Positions 49,420-57,551 of a DNA stretch of 64,000 nucleotides are shown piece after piece. The position numbers and the translations under genes are program-made. Within the stretch, counting starts at the first letter, position 1, and each line of letters begins with the position of its first letter. A model generated the notes under the pieces. That model did no database searches. It was not told where the DNA came from and saw only the letters and a program-made list of their open reading frames with translations. This DNA comes from Streptomyces sp. V4I2. Its GTDB lineage: Bacteria > Actinomycetota > Actinomycetes > Streptomycetales > Streptomycetaceae. The stretch is taken from contig NZ_JAUSZM010000003.1 in NCBI RefSeq assembly GCF_030817655.1, positions 3,782,001 through 3,846,000 of the forward strand. The letters are read 5' to 3'.

Positions 49420-49431
49420 CTGCTGTCGTGC

Positions 49432-49785
49432 TCAGCCCGCGGAAACCGTCGCCCGCACAGTCCCGTCCGGCCCCGCCACCAGCACCGGCGTCTGAGGCCC
49501 GCCCAGATCCCGTACGGCCGCCCGGTCCTCGGGCGCCGCGGACTCCGCGTCCGTCACCACCGCGGCCGCTTCCAGGGACTTGGCTCCCGAGGCCACCGCC
49601 ATCGCCACCGCCGTCTGCAACGCGCTGAGCTTCAGCGAGTCGAGGTCGACGGTCCCGGCGACATACGTCCGCCCGGTGTCGTCGCGTACGGCCGCTCCCT
49701 CGGGCACGCCGTTGCGGGCCCGCGCCGAACGGGCCAGGGTGACGATCTTGCGGTCCTCGGGGTCGAGCGTGCTGCTGTCGGTCAT
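49432..49785 (-). CDS. Degenerate cytidine deaminase-like protein
   Basis: 117 aa. The overall pattern (GVPEGAAVRDDTGRTYVAGTV...LKLSALQTAVAMAVASG) follows bacterial Cdd, and the position next to corC/era fits the actinobacterial cdd gene. The zinc ligands are missing: the expected C/H-A-E is SAL and there is no PCxxC. It is therefore unlikely to deaminate cytidine. It lies just outside the polyketide island, marking its far edge. Confidence 0.7.
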   Translation of the reverse strand: MTDSSTLDPEDRKIVTLARSARARNGVPEGAAVRDDTGRTYVAGTVDLDSLKLSALQTAVAMAVASGAKSLEAAAVVTDAESAAPEDRAAVRDLGGPQTPVLVAGPDGTVRATVSAG

Positions 49786-49813
49786 GAGGCGAGCATACGT
49801 AGAAGCGCCGCGA

Positions 49814-50695
49814 CTACCCCGCCACGGGGTACATCGCCCCGCGCCGCCCCGCCGGCGAGGCCAGCCACTCCAGCTTGGCCGCGGTGTTCGCCTCGTCCAG
49901 CGGGGTGTGCAGGACGACCGTCAGGTCGGGCCGGGCCGGCACCTTCATCGCCGTGGACTCCACGCACAGCAGGCCGACCAGCGGATGGTCGAGCTCCTTG
50001 CGGATCACCCCGGCGTCCTGGATGTCCCGCCGCTCCCACATCGCGGTGAACTCCGGGCTCGCCGCGTGCAGCCGGGCCAGGACCTCCTGGAAGCCCTCGT
50101 CGTCCGGGCGGGCCGAGCAGGCGGCCCGGAACTGGGCCACGACCGTGCGCGCGTTCTGCTCCCAACTGCGCGACTGGGAGCGGTACATGGGGTCGGTGAA
50201 GAAGTCGAGGACGCAGTTCTGCGTGATCTCGGGACGCATGCCGAGCACCCACCCGGCGGCCTCGTTGTACATCACGCAGTTGTAGTACGTGTCCATGAGG
50301 TGCGCCGGATACGGCATCCACGCGTCGATCAGCCGCCGCAACCCCTCGCAGCCGTGGTCCGCCGCGGGTTCGGGGGCGGGCGGGTTCAGCCCGGCGAGGA
50401 CGTACAAGTGGCGGCGCTCGGCGTTGCTGAGCCGCAGCACCCGGGCCACGGAGTCGAGGACCTGCGGGGACACGGAGATGTCCCGCCCCTGTTCCAGCCA
50501 CTGGTACCAGGAGGCGCCCACTCCGGCGAGTACGGCGACCTCCTCGCGGCGCAGCCCCGGTGTCCGGCGCCGTGCCCCGCCGTCGGGCAGTCCGGCCTCG
50601 GCCGGGGAGACCCGGGCCCGCCGGCTCATCAGGAACTCGCGCAGCTCACGCAGCCGATGTGCCTTGCCCGCGCCCGTCTCGATCACATCCGCCAC
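49814..50695 (-). CDS. MmyB-type XRE regulator
   Basis: 293 aa. N-terminal helix-turn-helix with RTPGLRREEVAVLAGVGASW and YQWLEQGRDISVSPQVLD, the MmyB signature; the C-terminal ligand-binding domain (TYYNCVMYNEAAGWVLG onward) is PAS-like and binds fatty-acid-type ligands in studied relatives. It is divergent from an MFS exporter across an 81-nt gap with a perfect palindrome. Confidence 0.92.
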   Translation of the reverse strand: MADVIETGAGKAHRLRELREFLMSRRARVSPAEAGLPDGGARRRTPGLRREEVAVLAGVGASWYQWLEQGRDISVSPQVLDSVARVLRLSNAERRHLYVLAGLNPPAPEPAADHGCEGLRRLIDAWMPYPAHLMDTYYNCVMYNEAAGWVLGMRPEITQNCVLDFFTDPMYRSQSRSWEQNARTVVAQFRAACSARPDDEGFQEVLARLHAASPEFTAMWERRDIQDAGVIRKELDHPLVGLLCVESTAMKVPARPDLTVVLHTPLDEANTAAKLEWLASPAGRRGAMYPVAG

Positions 50696-50708
50696 GTACT
50701 CCCCCTGT

Positions 50709-50727
50709 CTGGTGGTGCCACCACCAG
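50709..50727. promoter_or_regulatory. Perfect 19-bp palindrome between MmyB-type regulator and MFS gene
   Basis: CTGGTGGTG-C-CACCACCAG, centred between the two divergent starts. It overlaps ACCAGGACAA (50723-50732), 44 nt before the MFS start; the same decamer with one change occurs 44-45 nt before the MFS gene at 270. Confidence 0.65.
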
Positions 50728-50776
50728 GACAACTTCCCGCTCCCCACGGCTATTCCGCACCCCGCAGGCTCTTCGC

Positions 50777-52252
50777 ATGGCGATCGACACCTCCTCCCCG
50801 CACCTGCGAGAGACAGCCGCACCGCGTCTCTCGGCCCGCGACAAACTCGTCCTCTTCGTGCTGTGTGCCGCCCAGTTCATGGTGGCGCTCGACTTCTCCG
50901 TCCTGAACGTCGCCCTGCCCGTCCTCGGCGCGGACCTCGGCATGAGCCAGTCCGCCCTGCAGTGGGCGGTCACCGCGTTCGCGCTGCCCTCCGGCGGCTT
51001 CCTGCTCCTCTTCGGCCGCATGGGCGACCTGTACGGCCGTCGCCGGCTGTTCCTGGCGGGGCTCGCCCTGTTCGGCGCGGCCTCGCTGCTCGCCACGTTC
51101 GCCTGGGACCCGGCGTCGTTCCTGGCCGGCCGCGCACTCCAGGGCGTCGGCGCGGCGGCGATCGTACCGACCGGCATGTCCCTGCTGACGACGACGTTTC
51201 CGGAGGGCCCGGCCCGCGACCGCGCGCTCGGCATCTCCGGCACCCTGCTCTCGCTCGGCTTCACCGTCGGCATGGTGGCCGGCGGCGTCCTCACCGACAC
51301 CCTCGGCTGGCGCTCCACCATGGGCCTGCTGGGCCTGTTCGCGGTGATCGTCCTGCCCCTGGCGCCGACCGTGCTCCCGGAATCCCTCCCCCATGGCCTT
51401 AAAGGCACGGGAGGTGCCCCCGTCCCGGACCGCCCCCGCCTGGACATCCCCGGAGCCATCACGGTCACGGCCGGCCTGCTCTCCCTCATCTACGCCCTGT
51501 CGACGGCCGCCGACCACGGCTTCGGCCGCCCCGACGTCATCGTGACCCTGATCGCGGGCGTCCTGCTGCTCGCCGCCTTCGTCGCCGTCGAGTCCCGTGC
51601 GAAGTCCCCGCTGGTCTCCCTCCCGATGCTGCGCCGCCGCACGGTGGCGTGGGGCAACCTGGGCGGCCTGGTCACCTTCTCGATGATGTCGACGGTCGTC
51701 TTCGCCCTGACCCTGTACCTCCAGGAGGTCCTGGACCTGTCGGCCTTCGAGACGGGGCTGGTCTTCGGCGTCCAGGGCGTGCTGTCGGTGGTGGCGGGCT
51801 CGTACACCCCGAGGGTGATCGGCCGCCTCGGCGCCCGCCGCACGCTGGTTCTCTCGCTGGCCGGCCAGGGCGCACTGGTGGCGACTCTCCTGGCCCTGGA
51901 CGAGAGCAGCTGGTCGGTGTGGCTCGCGACGGCCGCCGTCTCTCTGGCCAGCATGTGCCACCTGGGCGCGATCATCTCCTACGGCCTCACCGTCACCTCG
52001 GGCGTCCCCGACGAGGAACAGGGCCTGGCCACCGGCCTCGTCACCTCCACCCAGCAGGTCGGGATCACGGTCGGCATCCCCCTGCTCGGCGTCCTCGCGA
52101 CGACGTCGAGCGACCTGATGTCCGGCGTCCACACGGTGCTGGCGCTCGACGCGGCGATCGTGCTCGCGGCGGCGGCGCTGGTGGCGGTGGGACTGCGGGT
52201 TGGCCGGGGCGGCTCAGGGGCGGTCGAGGCGGAGGCGGTCGGCGCGCGGTAG
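50777..52252 (+). CDS. MFS efflux transporter, DHA2 family
   Basis: 491 aa, 14 TM segments. AAQFMVALDFSVLNVALPVL and GRMGDLYGRRRLF are the family motifs. The central loop contains ESLPHGLKGTGGAPVPDRP, encoded by a dispersed DNA repeat inserted in frame (51390-51422). The start ATG at 50777 fits the family N-terminus. Probably controlled by the divergent MmyB-type gene. Its 3' end overlaps the convergent MmcQ gene by 39 nt. Confidence 0.92.
   Translation: MAIDTSSPHLRETAAPRLSARDKLVLFVLCAAQFMVALDFSVLNVALPVLGADLGMSQSALQWAVTAFALPSGGFLLLFGRMGDLYGRRRLFLAGLALFGAASLLATFAWDPASFLAGRALQGVGAAAIVPTGMSLLTTTFPEGPARDRALGISGTLLSLGFTVGMVAGGVLTDTLGWRSTMGLLGLFAVIVLPLAPTVLPESLPHGLKGTGGAPVPDRPRLDIPGAITVTAGLLSLIYALSTAADHGFGRPDVIVTLIAGVLLLAAFVAVESRAKSPLVSLPMLRRRTVAWGNLGGLVTFSMMSTVVFALTLYLQEVLDLSAFETGLVFGVQGVLSVVAGSYTPRVIGRLGARRTLVLSLAGQGALVATLLALDESSWSVWLATAAVSLASMCHLGAIISYGLTVTSGVPDEEQGLATGLVTSTQQVGITVGIPLLGVLATTSSDLMSGVHTVLALDAAIVLAAAALVAVGLRVGRGGSGAVEAEAVGAR
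51390..51422. repeat. Dispersed palindromic repeat, copy 2, inside the MFS gene
   Basis: Copy of the element at 25779-25811. It contributes about a dozen residues (PHGLKGTGGAP) to the cytoplasmic loop between the two halves of the transporter without breaking the frame. Confidence 0.65.
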
Positions 52253-52573
52253 TCCGGCCACCACCAGGTCGTACGAGTCCTCGACGGCCTCCCGGACCAG
52301 CCGGTCCGGGAGGCCGCCGTCGACGGTGACCGTGTTCCAGTGCCGCTTGTTCATGTGGTAGCCGGGGATGACGAGCCCCGGGTACTCGCCGCGCAGGCGG
52401 ATCGCGTCCTCCGGGTCGCACTTCAGGTTCACCGTGAGGGGCCGCGCGTCGAGGTTCGTCAGGGCGAACAGCTTGCCCTGCACCTTGAAGACGGACGTCT
52501 CCGGGTTGAACGGGAAGTCCTCCAGGGCCGCGTTGAAGGACAGGCAGAACGCGCGCAGCTCCTGCGGGGTCAC
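52214..52573 (-). CDS. MmcQ/YjbR-like protein
   Basis: 119 aa. The YjbR fold is evident from FCLSFNAALEDFPFNPETSVFKV (Pro-rich entry), LTVNLKCDPEDAIRLR and GYHMNKRHWNTV. Members bind DNA or act in resistance contexts; no firm role. Its start region is downstream of nothing but it overlaps the corC gene upstream by 4 nt (ATGA), so it belongs to the phoH-ybeY-corC operon. Confidence 0.88.
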   Translation of the reverse strand: MTPQELRAFCLSFNAALEDFPFNPETSVFKVQGKLFALTNLDARPLTVNLKCDPEDAIRLRGEYPGLVIPGYHMNKRHWNTVTVDGGLPDRLVREAVEDSYDLVVAGLPRADRLRLDRP

Positions 52574-53880
52574 TCCGCCTTCGCCTCCTCGTCCGCGGGG
52601 GCCCCGACCGGGTCCACCGGCTCCACCAGCACCGTCACGATCTTGTTCCGGCGGCCCGCCGCGGCCTCCGCCGTCAGCCGCAGCTCGCGCCCGTCGGGAA
52701 GGCCGACCACGGCCGACGCCCCGGCGATCGGGACCCGGCCCAGTGCCTTGGCGAGCAGCCCGCCGACGGTCTCCACGTCCTCGTCGTCGTACTCCTCCAG
52801 GCCGTACAGCTCGCCCAGGTCGGTGATGTCGAGGCGGGCGGTGACCCGGTGCCGGTCGTCGCCCAGGTCCTCCACGGGCGGCAGTTCACGGTCGTACTCG
52901 TCGGTGATCTCGCCGACGATCTCCTCGAGGATGTCCTCGATGGTGACGATGCCGGCCGTGCCGCCGTACTCGTCGATGACGACGGCCACGTGGTTGCGGT
53001 CCTGCTGCATCTCGCGCAGCAGGTCACCGGCGTTCTTGGTGTCCGGCACGAAGGCGGCCGGCCGCATGGCCGTGGACACCAGCTCGCTCTCCGCGTCCCG
53101 GCTGATGTGCGTCTTGCGGACCAGGTCCTTCAGATACACGATCCCGACGATGTCGTCCTCGCTCTCCCCGGAGACGGGAATCCGCGAGAACCCGGACCGG
53201 AGCGCCAGGGTCAGCGCCTGACGGATCGTCTTGTAGCGCTCGATGACGACGAGGTCGGTCCTCGGGACCATGACCTCCCGCACGAGCGTGTCGCCCAGCT
53301 CGAAGACCGAGTGCACCATACGGCGCTCCTCGTCCTCGATCAGCGACTCCTTCTCGGCGAGGTCGACCAGCGCCCGCAGCTCCGCCTCGGAGGCGAAGGG
53401 GCCTCTGCGGAAACCCTTGCCGGGGGTGAGCGCGTTGCCGATGAGGATGAGCAGCGACGGGATCGGGCCCATGATCCGGGCGAGCGGCACCAGGATGTAC
53501 GCCGCCGCCGTGGCCGTGTTGAGCGGATGCTGGCGGCCGATGGTCCTCGGGGAGACCCCGACGGCGACGTACGACACCAGGACCATCACCCCGATCGCGA
53601 CGAGGAGCGCCTCGGTGGTCCCGGCGAACTCCTGCAGACAGGCGTAGGTGATGAGGGCGGCCGCCGCCATCTCGCAGGCGACGCGCACCAGCAGCGCCAC
53701 GTTCAGATAGCGGGTCGGGTCGGCGGCGACCTGGGCGAGCTTGACGCTGCCGCGGCGGCCGGTCCGTACGGCCTCCTCGGCCCGGAAACTGGAGACCCGC
53801 GCGAGGCCCGCCTCCGCGCAGGCGGCGAGCCAGGCGGCGACCACCAGGGCGATCGCGCCGGAGACGAGCGTCGCGCTCAT
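52570..53880 (-). CDS. CNNM/CorC-type membrane protein with CBS pair (hemolysin-like)
   Basis: 436 aa. An N-terminal DUF21 membrane domain (~3-4 TMs; ATLVSGAIALVVAAWLAACA) is followed by a CBS pair (VREVMVPRTDLVVIER; FVPDTKNAGDLLREMQQD, VVIDEYGGTAGIVTIEDILE) and a C-terminal CorC/HlyC domain. It probably handles Mg2+/Co2+ efflux or sensing. ATG at 53880 overlaps the ybeY stop (ATGA). Confidence 0.92.
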   Translation of the reverse strand: MSATLVSGAIALVVAAWLAACAEAGLARVSSFRAEEAVRTGRRGSVKLAQVAADPTRYLNVALLVRVACEMAAAALITYACLQEFAGTTEALLVAIGVMVLVSYVAVGVSPRTIGRQHPLNTATAAAYILVPLARIMGPIPSLLILIGNALTPGKGFRRGPFASEAELRALVDLAEKESLIEDEERRMVHSVFELGDTLVREVMVPRTDLVVIERYKTIRQALTLALRSGFSRIPVSGESEDDIVGIVYLKDLVRKTHISRDAESELVSTAMRPAAFVPDTKNAGDLLREMQQDRNHVAVVIDEYGGTAGIVTIEDILEEIVGEITDEYDRELPPVEDLGDDRHRVTARLDITDLGELYGLEEYDDEDVETVGGLLAKALGRVPIAGASAVVGLPDGRELRLTAEAAAGRRNKIVTVLVEPVDPVGAPADEEAKAE

Positions 53881-54374
53881 GAGACGGTCGGGGCCGGGGA
53901 CGGACCGGTCAGGCCCTTCTCCGCACGCCAGCCGTCCACGATGGCCGCCTGCAGACCGAACATCTCGGCCTTCTCGTCGGCCTCCTCGTGGTCGTAACCG
54001 AGGAGGTGCAGCACTCCGTGGACGGTGAGGAGCTGGAGCTCCTCGTCCATGGAGTGCTGCGTGTCCGCGTCCTTGCCCTGCTTCTCGGCGACCTCGGGAC
54101 ACAGCACGATGTCACCGAGCAGCCCCTGCGGGGGCTCGTCGTCGTCCTTCGACGGCGGCCGCAGCTCGTCCATGGGGAAGGACATGACATCGGTCGGCCC
54201 CGGCAGGTCCATCCACTGGATGTGGAGCTGCTCCATGGCGTCGGCGTCCACCGCGATCACCGAGAGCTCGGAGAGCGGGTGGATGCGCATCCGCGCGAGC
54301 GCGTAGCGGGCGATGTCGAGGATCGCCTGCTCGTCGACCTCGGTTCCGGACTCGTTGTTGACGTCGATCGACAT
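53877..54374 (-). CDS. ybeY: Endoribonuclease YbeY
   Basis: 165 aa. The zinc motif HGVLHLLGYDH (H3xH5xH) is intact, and WMDLPGPTDVMSFPMDE is the conserved entry. YbeY acts in 16S rRNA 3'-end maturation and ribosome quality control. It lies 12 nt after phoH and overlaps corC by 4 nt. Confidence 0.95.
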   Translation of the reverse strand: MSIDVNNESGTEVDEQAILDIARYALARMRIHPLSELSVIAVDADAMEQLHIQWMDLPGPTDVMSFPMDELRPPSKDDDEPPQGLLGDIVLCPEVAEKQGKDADTQHSMDEELQLLTVHGVLHLLGYDHEEADEKAEMFGLQAAIVDGWRAEKGLTGPSPAPTVS

Positions 54375-54386
54375 GGTCGTGCTGGT

Positions 54387-55445
54387 CTACTTCCGCTTGT
54401 TACGGGCGCCCGTGTGGGAGCCGTTCTCCGTACCGTTCTCGCTGTCGTACTTCTCGTACGCGTCGACGATACGGCCGACCAGCTTGTGCCGTACGACATC
54501 GTGGGACGTGAGCCGCGAGAAGTGGACGTCGTCGAGGCCTTCGAGGATGTCCTGCACCTGGCGCAGACCCGACTTGGTGCCGGACGGCAGGTCGACCTGC
54601 GTCACGTCACCGGTGATCACGATCTTCGAGTCGAAGCCGAGCCGGGTGAGGAACATCTTCATCTGCTCGGGGCTGGTGTTCTGTGCCTCGTCCAGAATGA
54701 TGAAGGCGTCGTTGAGCGTCCGACCGCGCATGTACGCCAGGGGCGCGACCTCGATCGTGCCCGCGGCCATCAGCCTCGGGATGGAGTCGGGGTCGAGCAT
54801 GTCGTGCAGCGCGTCGTACAGCGGGCGCAGGTAGGGGTCGATCTTCTCGTAGAGCGTGCCCGGGAGGAATCCGAGCCGCTCTCCCGCCTCGACCGCGGGC
54901 CGGGTCAGGATGATGCGGTTGACCTGCTTGGACTGCAGGGCCTGCACCGCCTTGGCCATGGCGAGGTACGTCTTGCCGGTGCCGGCGGGGCCGATGCCGA
55001 AGACGACCGTGTGCTTGTCGATCGCGTCGACGTACCGCTTCTGATTGAGGGTCTTGGGGCGGATGGTGCGACCGCGCGAGGAGAGGATGTTCTGCGTGAG
55101 CACCTCGGCCGGGGTCTCCTGGCCGCCGGCCTCGCCGGTGCCACCCGCTCTGAGCATGGCGATCGAGCGTTCCACTGCGTCCTCCGTCATCGGCTGCCCG
55201 GTGCGGAGCACGAGCATCATCTCTGCGAACAGGCGCTGGATGAGGGCGACTTCACCGGTGCCGCCGACCACGCTGATCTCATTGCCCCGGACATGGATGT
55301 CGGCCGCCGGGAAGGCCGTCTCGATGACGCGTAGGAGGGCGTCGCCGGAACCCAGCACGGTCACCATGGGGTGCTGGGCGGGGACGGTGAACTGTGCTCT
55401 CGCCTGCCCCTGCGCGGGTGTGTGAGCTGTGGGTGTCTGAGTCAT
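54387..55445 (-). CDS. phoH: PhoH-like ATPase
   Basis: 352 aa. Walker A is GIGPAGTGKTYLAMA, Walker B is FIILDEAQNTSPEQM, and an N-terminal KH-like part contains IHVRGNEISVVGG. PhoH proteins are ATP-driven RNA-associated enzymes, usually next to ybeY as here. A GGAGGA lies 26 nt before the ATG, too far to serve it; no nearer ribosome binding site is seen. Confidence 0.94.
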   Translation of the reverse strand: MTQTPTAHTPAQGQARAQFTVPAQHPMVTVLGSGDALLRVIETAFPAADIHVRGNEISVVGGTGEVALIQRLFAEMMLVLRTGQPMTEDAVERSIAMLRAGGTGEAGGQETPAEVLTQNILSSRGRTIRPKTLNQKRYVDAIDKHTVVFGIGPAGTGKTYLAMAKAVQALQSKQVNRIILTRPAVEAGERLGFLPGTLYEKIDPYLRPLYDALHDMLDPDSIPRLMAAGTIEVAPLAYMRGRTLNDAFIILDEAQNTSPEQMKMFLTRLGFDSKIVITGDVTQVDLPSGTKSGLRQVQDILEGLDDVHFSRLTSHDVVRHKLVGRIVDAYEKYDSENGTENGSHTGARNKRK

Positions 55446-55509
55446 GGGCCGGCGCTTAAGGCCTGCAGTTCCTCCTCATCACGGCCGCGTAGCTGAGAGC
55501 GGCCTCGCG

Positions 55510-55538
55510 ATACCAAGGGTACGACGGTGGACTGACAA
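55510..55538 (-). promoter_or_regulatory. Candidate promoter of the phoH-ybeY-corC operon
   Basis: On the minus strand TTGTCA (55538-55533) and TGGTAT (55515-55510) are spaced by 17 nt, about 65 nt before the phoH ATG. Read by eye. Confidence 0.45.
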
Positions 55539-55601
55539 CGCCGTAGGGCTTTTATAGTTGCCGATTCATCCGACCGAGTCGGGTGGTGGATGGCCAGAGG
55601 C

Positions 55602-56744
55602 TCACGCCGACCGCCCGAACCCGATCGTCGGCACAGCCCTCCGCAACGGCCACGGCCGTGCCGCCGCCTCCGGCACCAGCCCCGCCAGGAACCCGTACCG
55701 CTCGAGCGCCGCCGGATCCTGCCCGTCCACCGACTGCACCCTCCGCCACCACGCCCCGATCTCGGACCACCCGGGCGCCGACAACGACCCCCCGAACTCC
55801 TGCACGGACAGGGCGGCCGTCAGCCCCGCGAAGGCCAGCCGGTCGGCCAGCGGCCACCCCGCCAGCGTCCCCGTGACGAACCCCGCCACGAACACGTCCC
55901 CCGCCCCGGTCGGATCGAGGGCCTCCACCGCGATCGCCGGCACCTCGGCCGTCTCCCCCGTCCGCCGGTCCACCGCGTACGCCCCCTCCGCACCGAGGGT
56001 GACGACAGCCACCGGAACGTAGTCGGTCAACGCGTGCGCGGCCTGCCGCGGACACCCCGTCCCCGTGTACCGCATGGCCTCCTCGGCGTTCGGCAGAAAC
56101 GCCTCGCAGTGCTCCAGGTCGGCCAGCCCCGCCAGATCCCACACCCCCGTGTCGTCCCATCCGACGTCGCCGAAGATCCGCGCCCCCTTGCGGGCGGCCT
56201 GCGCGATCCAGGGCGCGCGCTTGCCCGGCGTGAGGGAGGCGATGGCGGCACGCGCGCGGGGCGGGCAGTCGGGCGCGGGCTCCTCGGGGGGCGGCTCGTG
56301 GCCGTGGGAGACCATGGTGCGCTCCCCCTCGTAGGCCATGGAGACGGTGACCGGCGAGTGCCAGCCCGGGACGGTCCGGGACGGTGCGAGGTCGATGCCC
56401 TCGCCCGTCTCCAGCGCGTCCCAGCAGTACTCGCCGTAGTGGTCGTCGCCGAACGCGGCCGCGAGGGAGGTCCGCAGGCCGAGGCGGGCCAGCGCGGTCG
56501 CCATGTTCGCCACGCCGCCCGGACTCGACCCCATCCCGCGCGCCCAGGACTCGGTCCCGCGCACCGGGGCGGAGTCGAGGCCGGTGAAGACGATGTCGAG
56601 GAAGACGGTGCCCGTGAGGTAGACGTCCCAGGGCGGGTCGCCGGGTGTGCGCAGGGCGGTGAGCGGGTCGACCTGGGCCCGAGGGTGCCCGGCCTCTCCG
56701 ATGTGCGACGGTCCCTTTCCGGTGGACGCGGTGGACGCGATCAC
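55602..56744 (-). CDS. PfkB-family carbohydrate kinase
   Basis: 380 aa. GGVANMATALARLGLRTSLA is the N-terminal PfkB region and VEALDPTGAGDVFVAGFVTG the catalytic motif with its Asp. The substrate is not evident (a ribokinase/fructokinase-type sugar). GTG at 56744 follows GGGAG; the longer open frame runs into the minisatellite and is not credible. It is a different subfamily from the kinase at 40903. Confidence 0.88.
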   Translation of the reverse strand: MIASTASTGKGPSHIGEAGHPRAQVDPLTALRTPGDPPWDVYLTGTVFLDIVFTGLDSAPVRGTESWARGMGSSPGGVANMATALARLGLRTSLAAAFGDDHYGEYCWDALETGEGIDLAPSRTVPGWHSPVTVSMAYEGERTMVSHGHEPPPEEPAPDCPPRARAAIASLTPGKRAPWIAQAARKGARIFGDVGWDDTGVWDLAGLADLEHCEAFLPNAEEAMRYTGTGCPRQAAHALTDYVPVAVVTLGAEGAYAVDRRTGETAEVPAIAVEALDPTGAGDVFVAGFVTGTLAGWPLADRLAFAGLTAALSVQEFGGSLSAPGWSEIGAWWRRVQSVDGQDPAALERYGFLAGLVPEAAARPWPLRRAVPTIGFGRSA

Positions 56745-56822
56745 GGTGCGCTCCCTGACGTGGTGCCGATCAGGCCAGTCTGCACCACACGACTGACAAC
56801 CCGCCGTCGTCACACCATCGCC

Positions 56823-57302
56823 GCAGGTCGCCGCGGGTCGCGGCAGGTGCGGCAGGTCGTCGCAGGTCGCGGCAGGTGCGGCAAGCCGCCGCAGGTGCGG
56901 CAGGTCGCCATAGGTCGCCATAGGTCGCCGCAGGTCGCGGCCGGTGCGGCAAGCCGCCGTAGGTCGCTGCCGGTCACCGCCGGTCGCCGCCGGTCGCCGC
57001 AAGTGCGGCAGGCCGCCACAAGTCGCGGCGGTGCGGCAGGCCGACCGCGGGCCGCCGCAGGTGCGGCAGGCCGCCATAGGTCGCCGCAGGTCGCGGCCGG
57101 TCGTCGCAGGTCACGGCCGGTGCGGCCGGTGCGGCCGGTGCGGCAAGCCGCCGCAGGTCGCTGCCGGTCACCGCAAGTGCGGCAGGTTGCCACAGGTCGC
57201 GGCCGCTGCGGCAGGCTGCCACGGGTCGCCGTAGGTGCGGCAGGCTGCCACGGGTCGCCGCAGATCGCCGCAGGCGGCCCGTGCGGCAGGCCGCCGCAGG
57301 TC
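56823..57302. repeat. Degenerate 9-10-bp minisatellite, about 48 units, non-coding
   Basis: Built from mixed units GGTCGCCGCA, GGTCGCGGCC, GGTGCGGCA and AGCCGCCGCA. A higher-order block of about 39 nt beginning GGTGCGGCAAGCCGCC recurs at 56943 and 57137. It fills most of the 807-nt gap 56745-57551 between the kinase and the dehydratase; open frames on both strands are repeat artefacts. Nothing else is recognised in the gap. Confidence 0.85.
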
Positions 57303-57551
57303 CCGGACGGCTGTACCGGACGTATCCGCGCCCTCCCGGCCGCGCCCGGCGTGGCCGTCGGTGCCGCGGCCGCCCCGAAGCCTTCCCCGCCCATGTCCGG
57401 ATCCGGTCGTGCCGGGCGCGCACGTAGGCGCACATGATGCCGGCTCTTGCCGCACCGGCGGCCTCCGCCGTGCCGACAGCGCGCGTGCCGCGGCCGCCGC
57501 CCCCAGGAGCGGGACCCGCGGCGCGGCGGACCCGCCCGGGCCGCCGATGCC

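Noticed and set aside
56823..57302. Possible repeat-protein genes on either strand of the minisatellite
   Set aside because: The frames exist only because the repeat lacks stops; there are no convincing ribosome binding sites and the predicted peptides are simple Arg/Pro/Gly strings.
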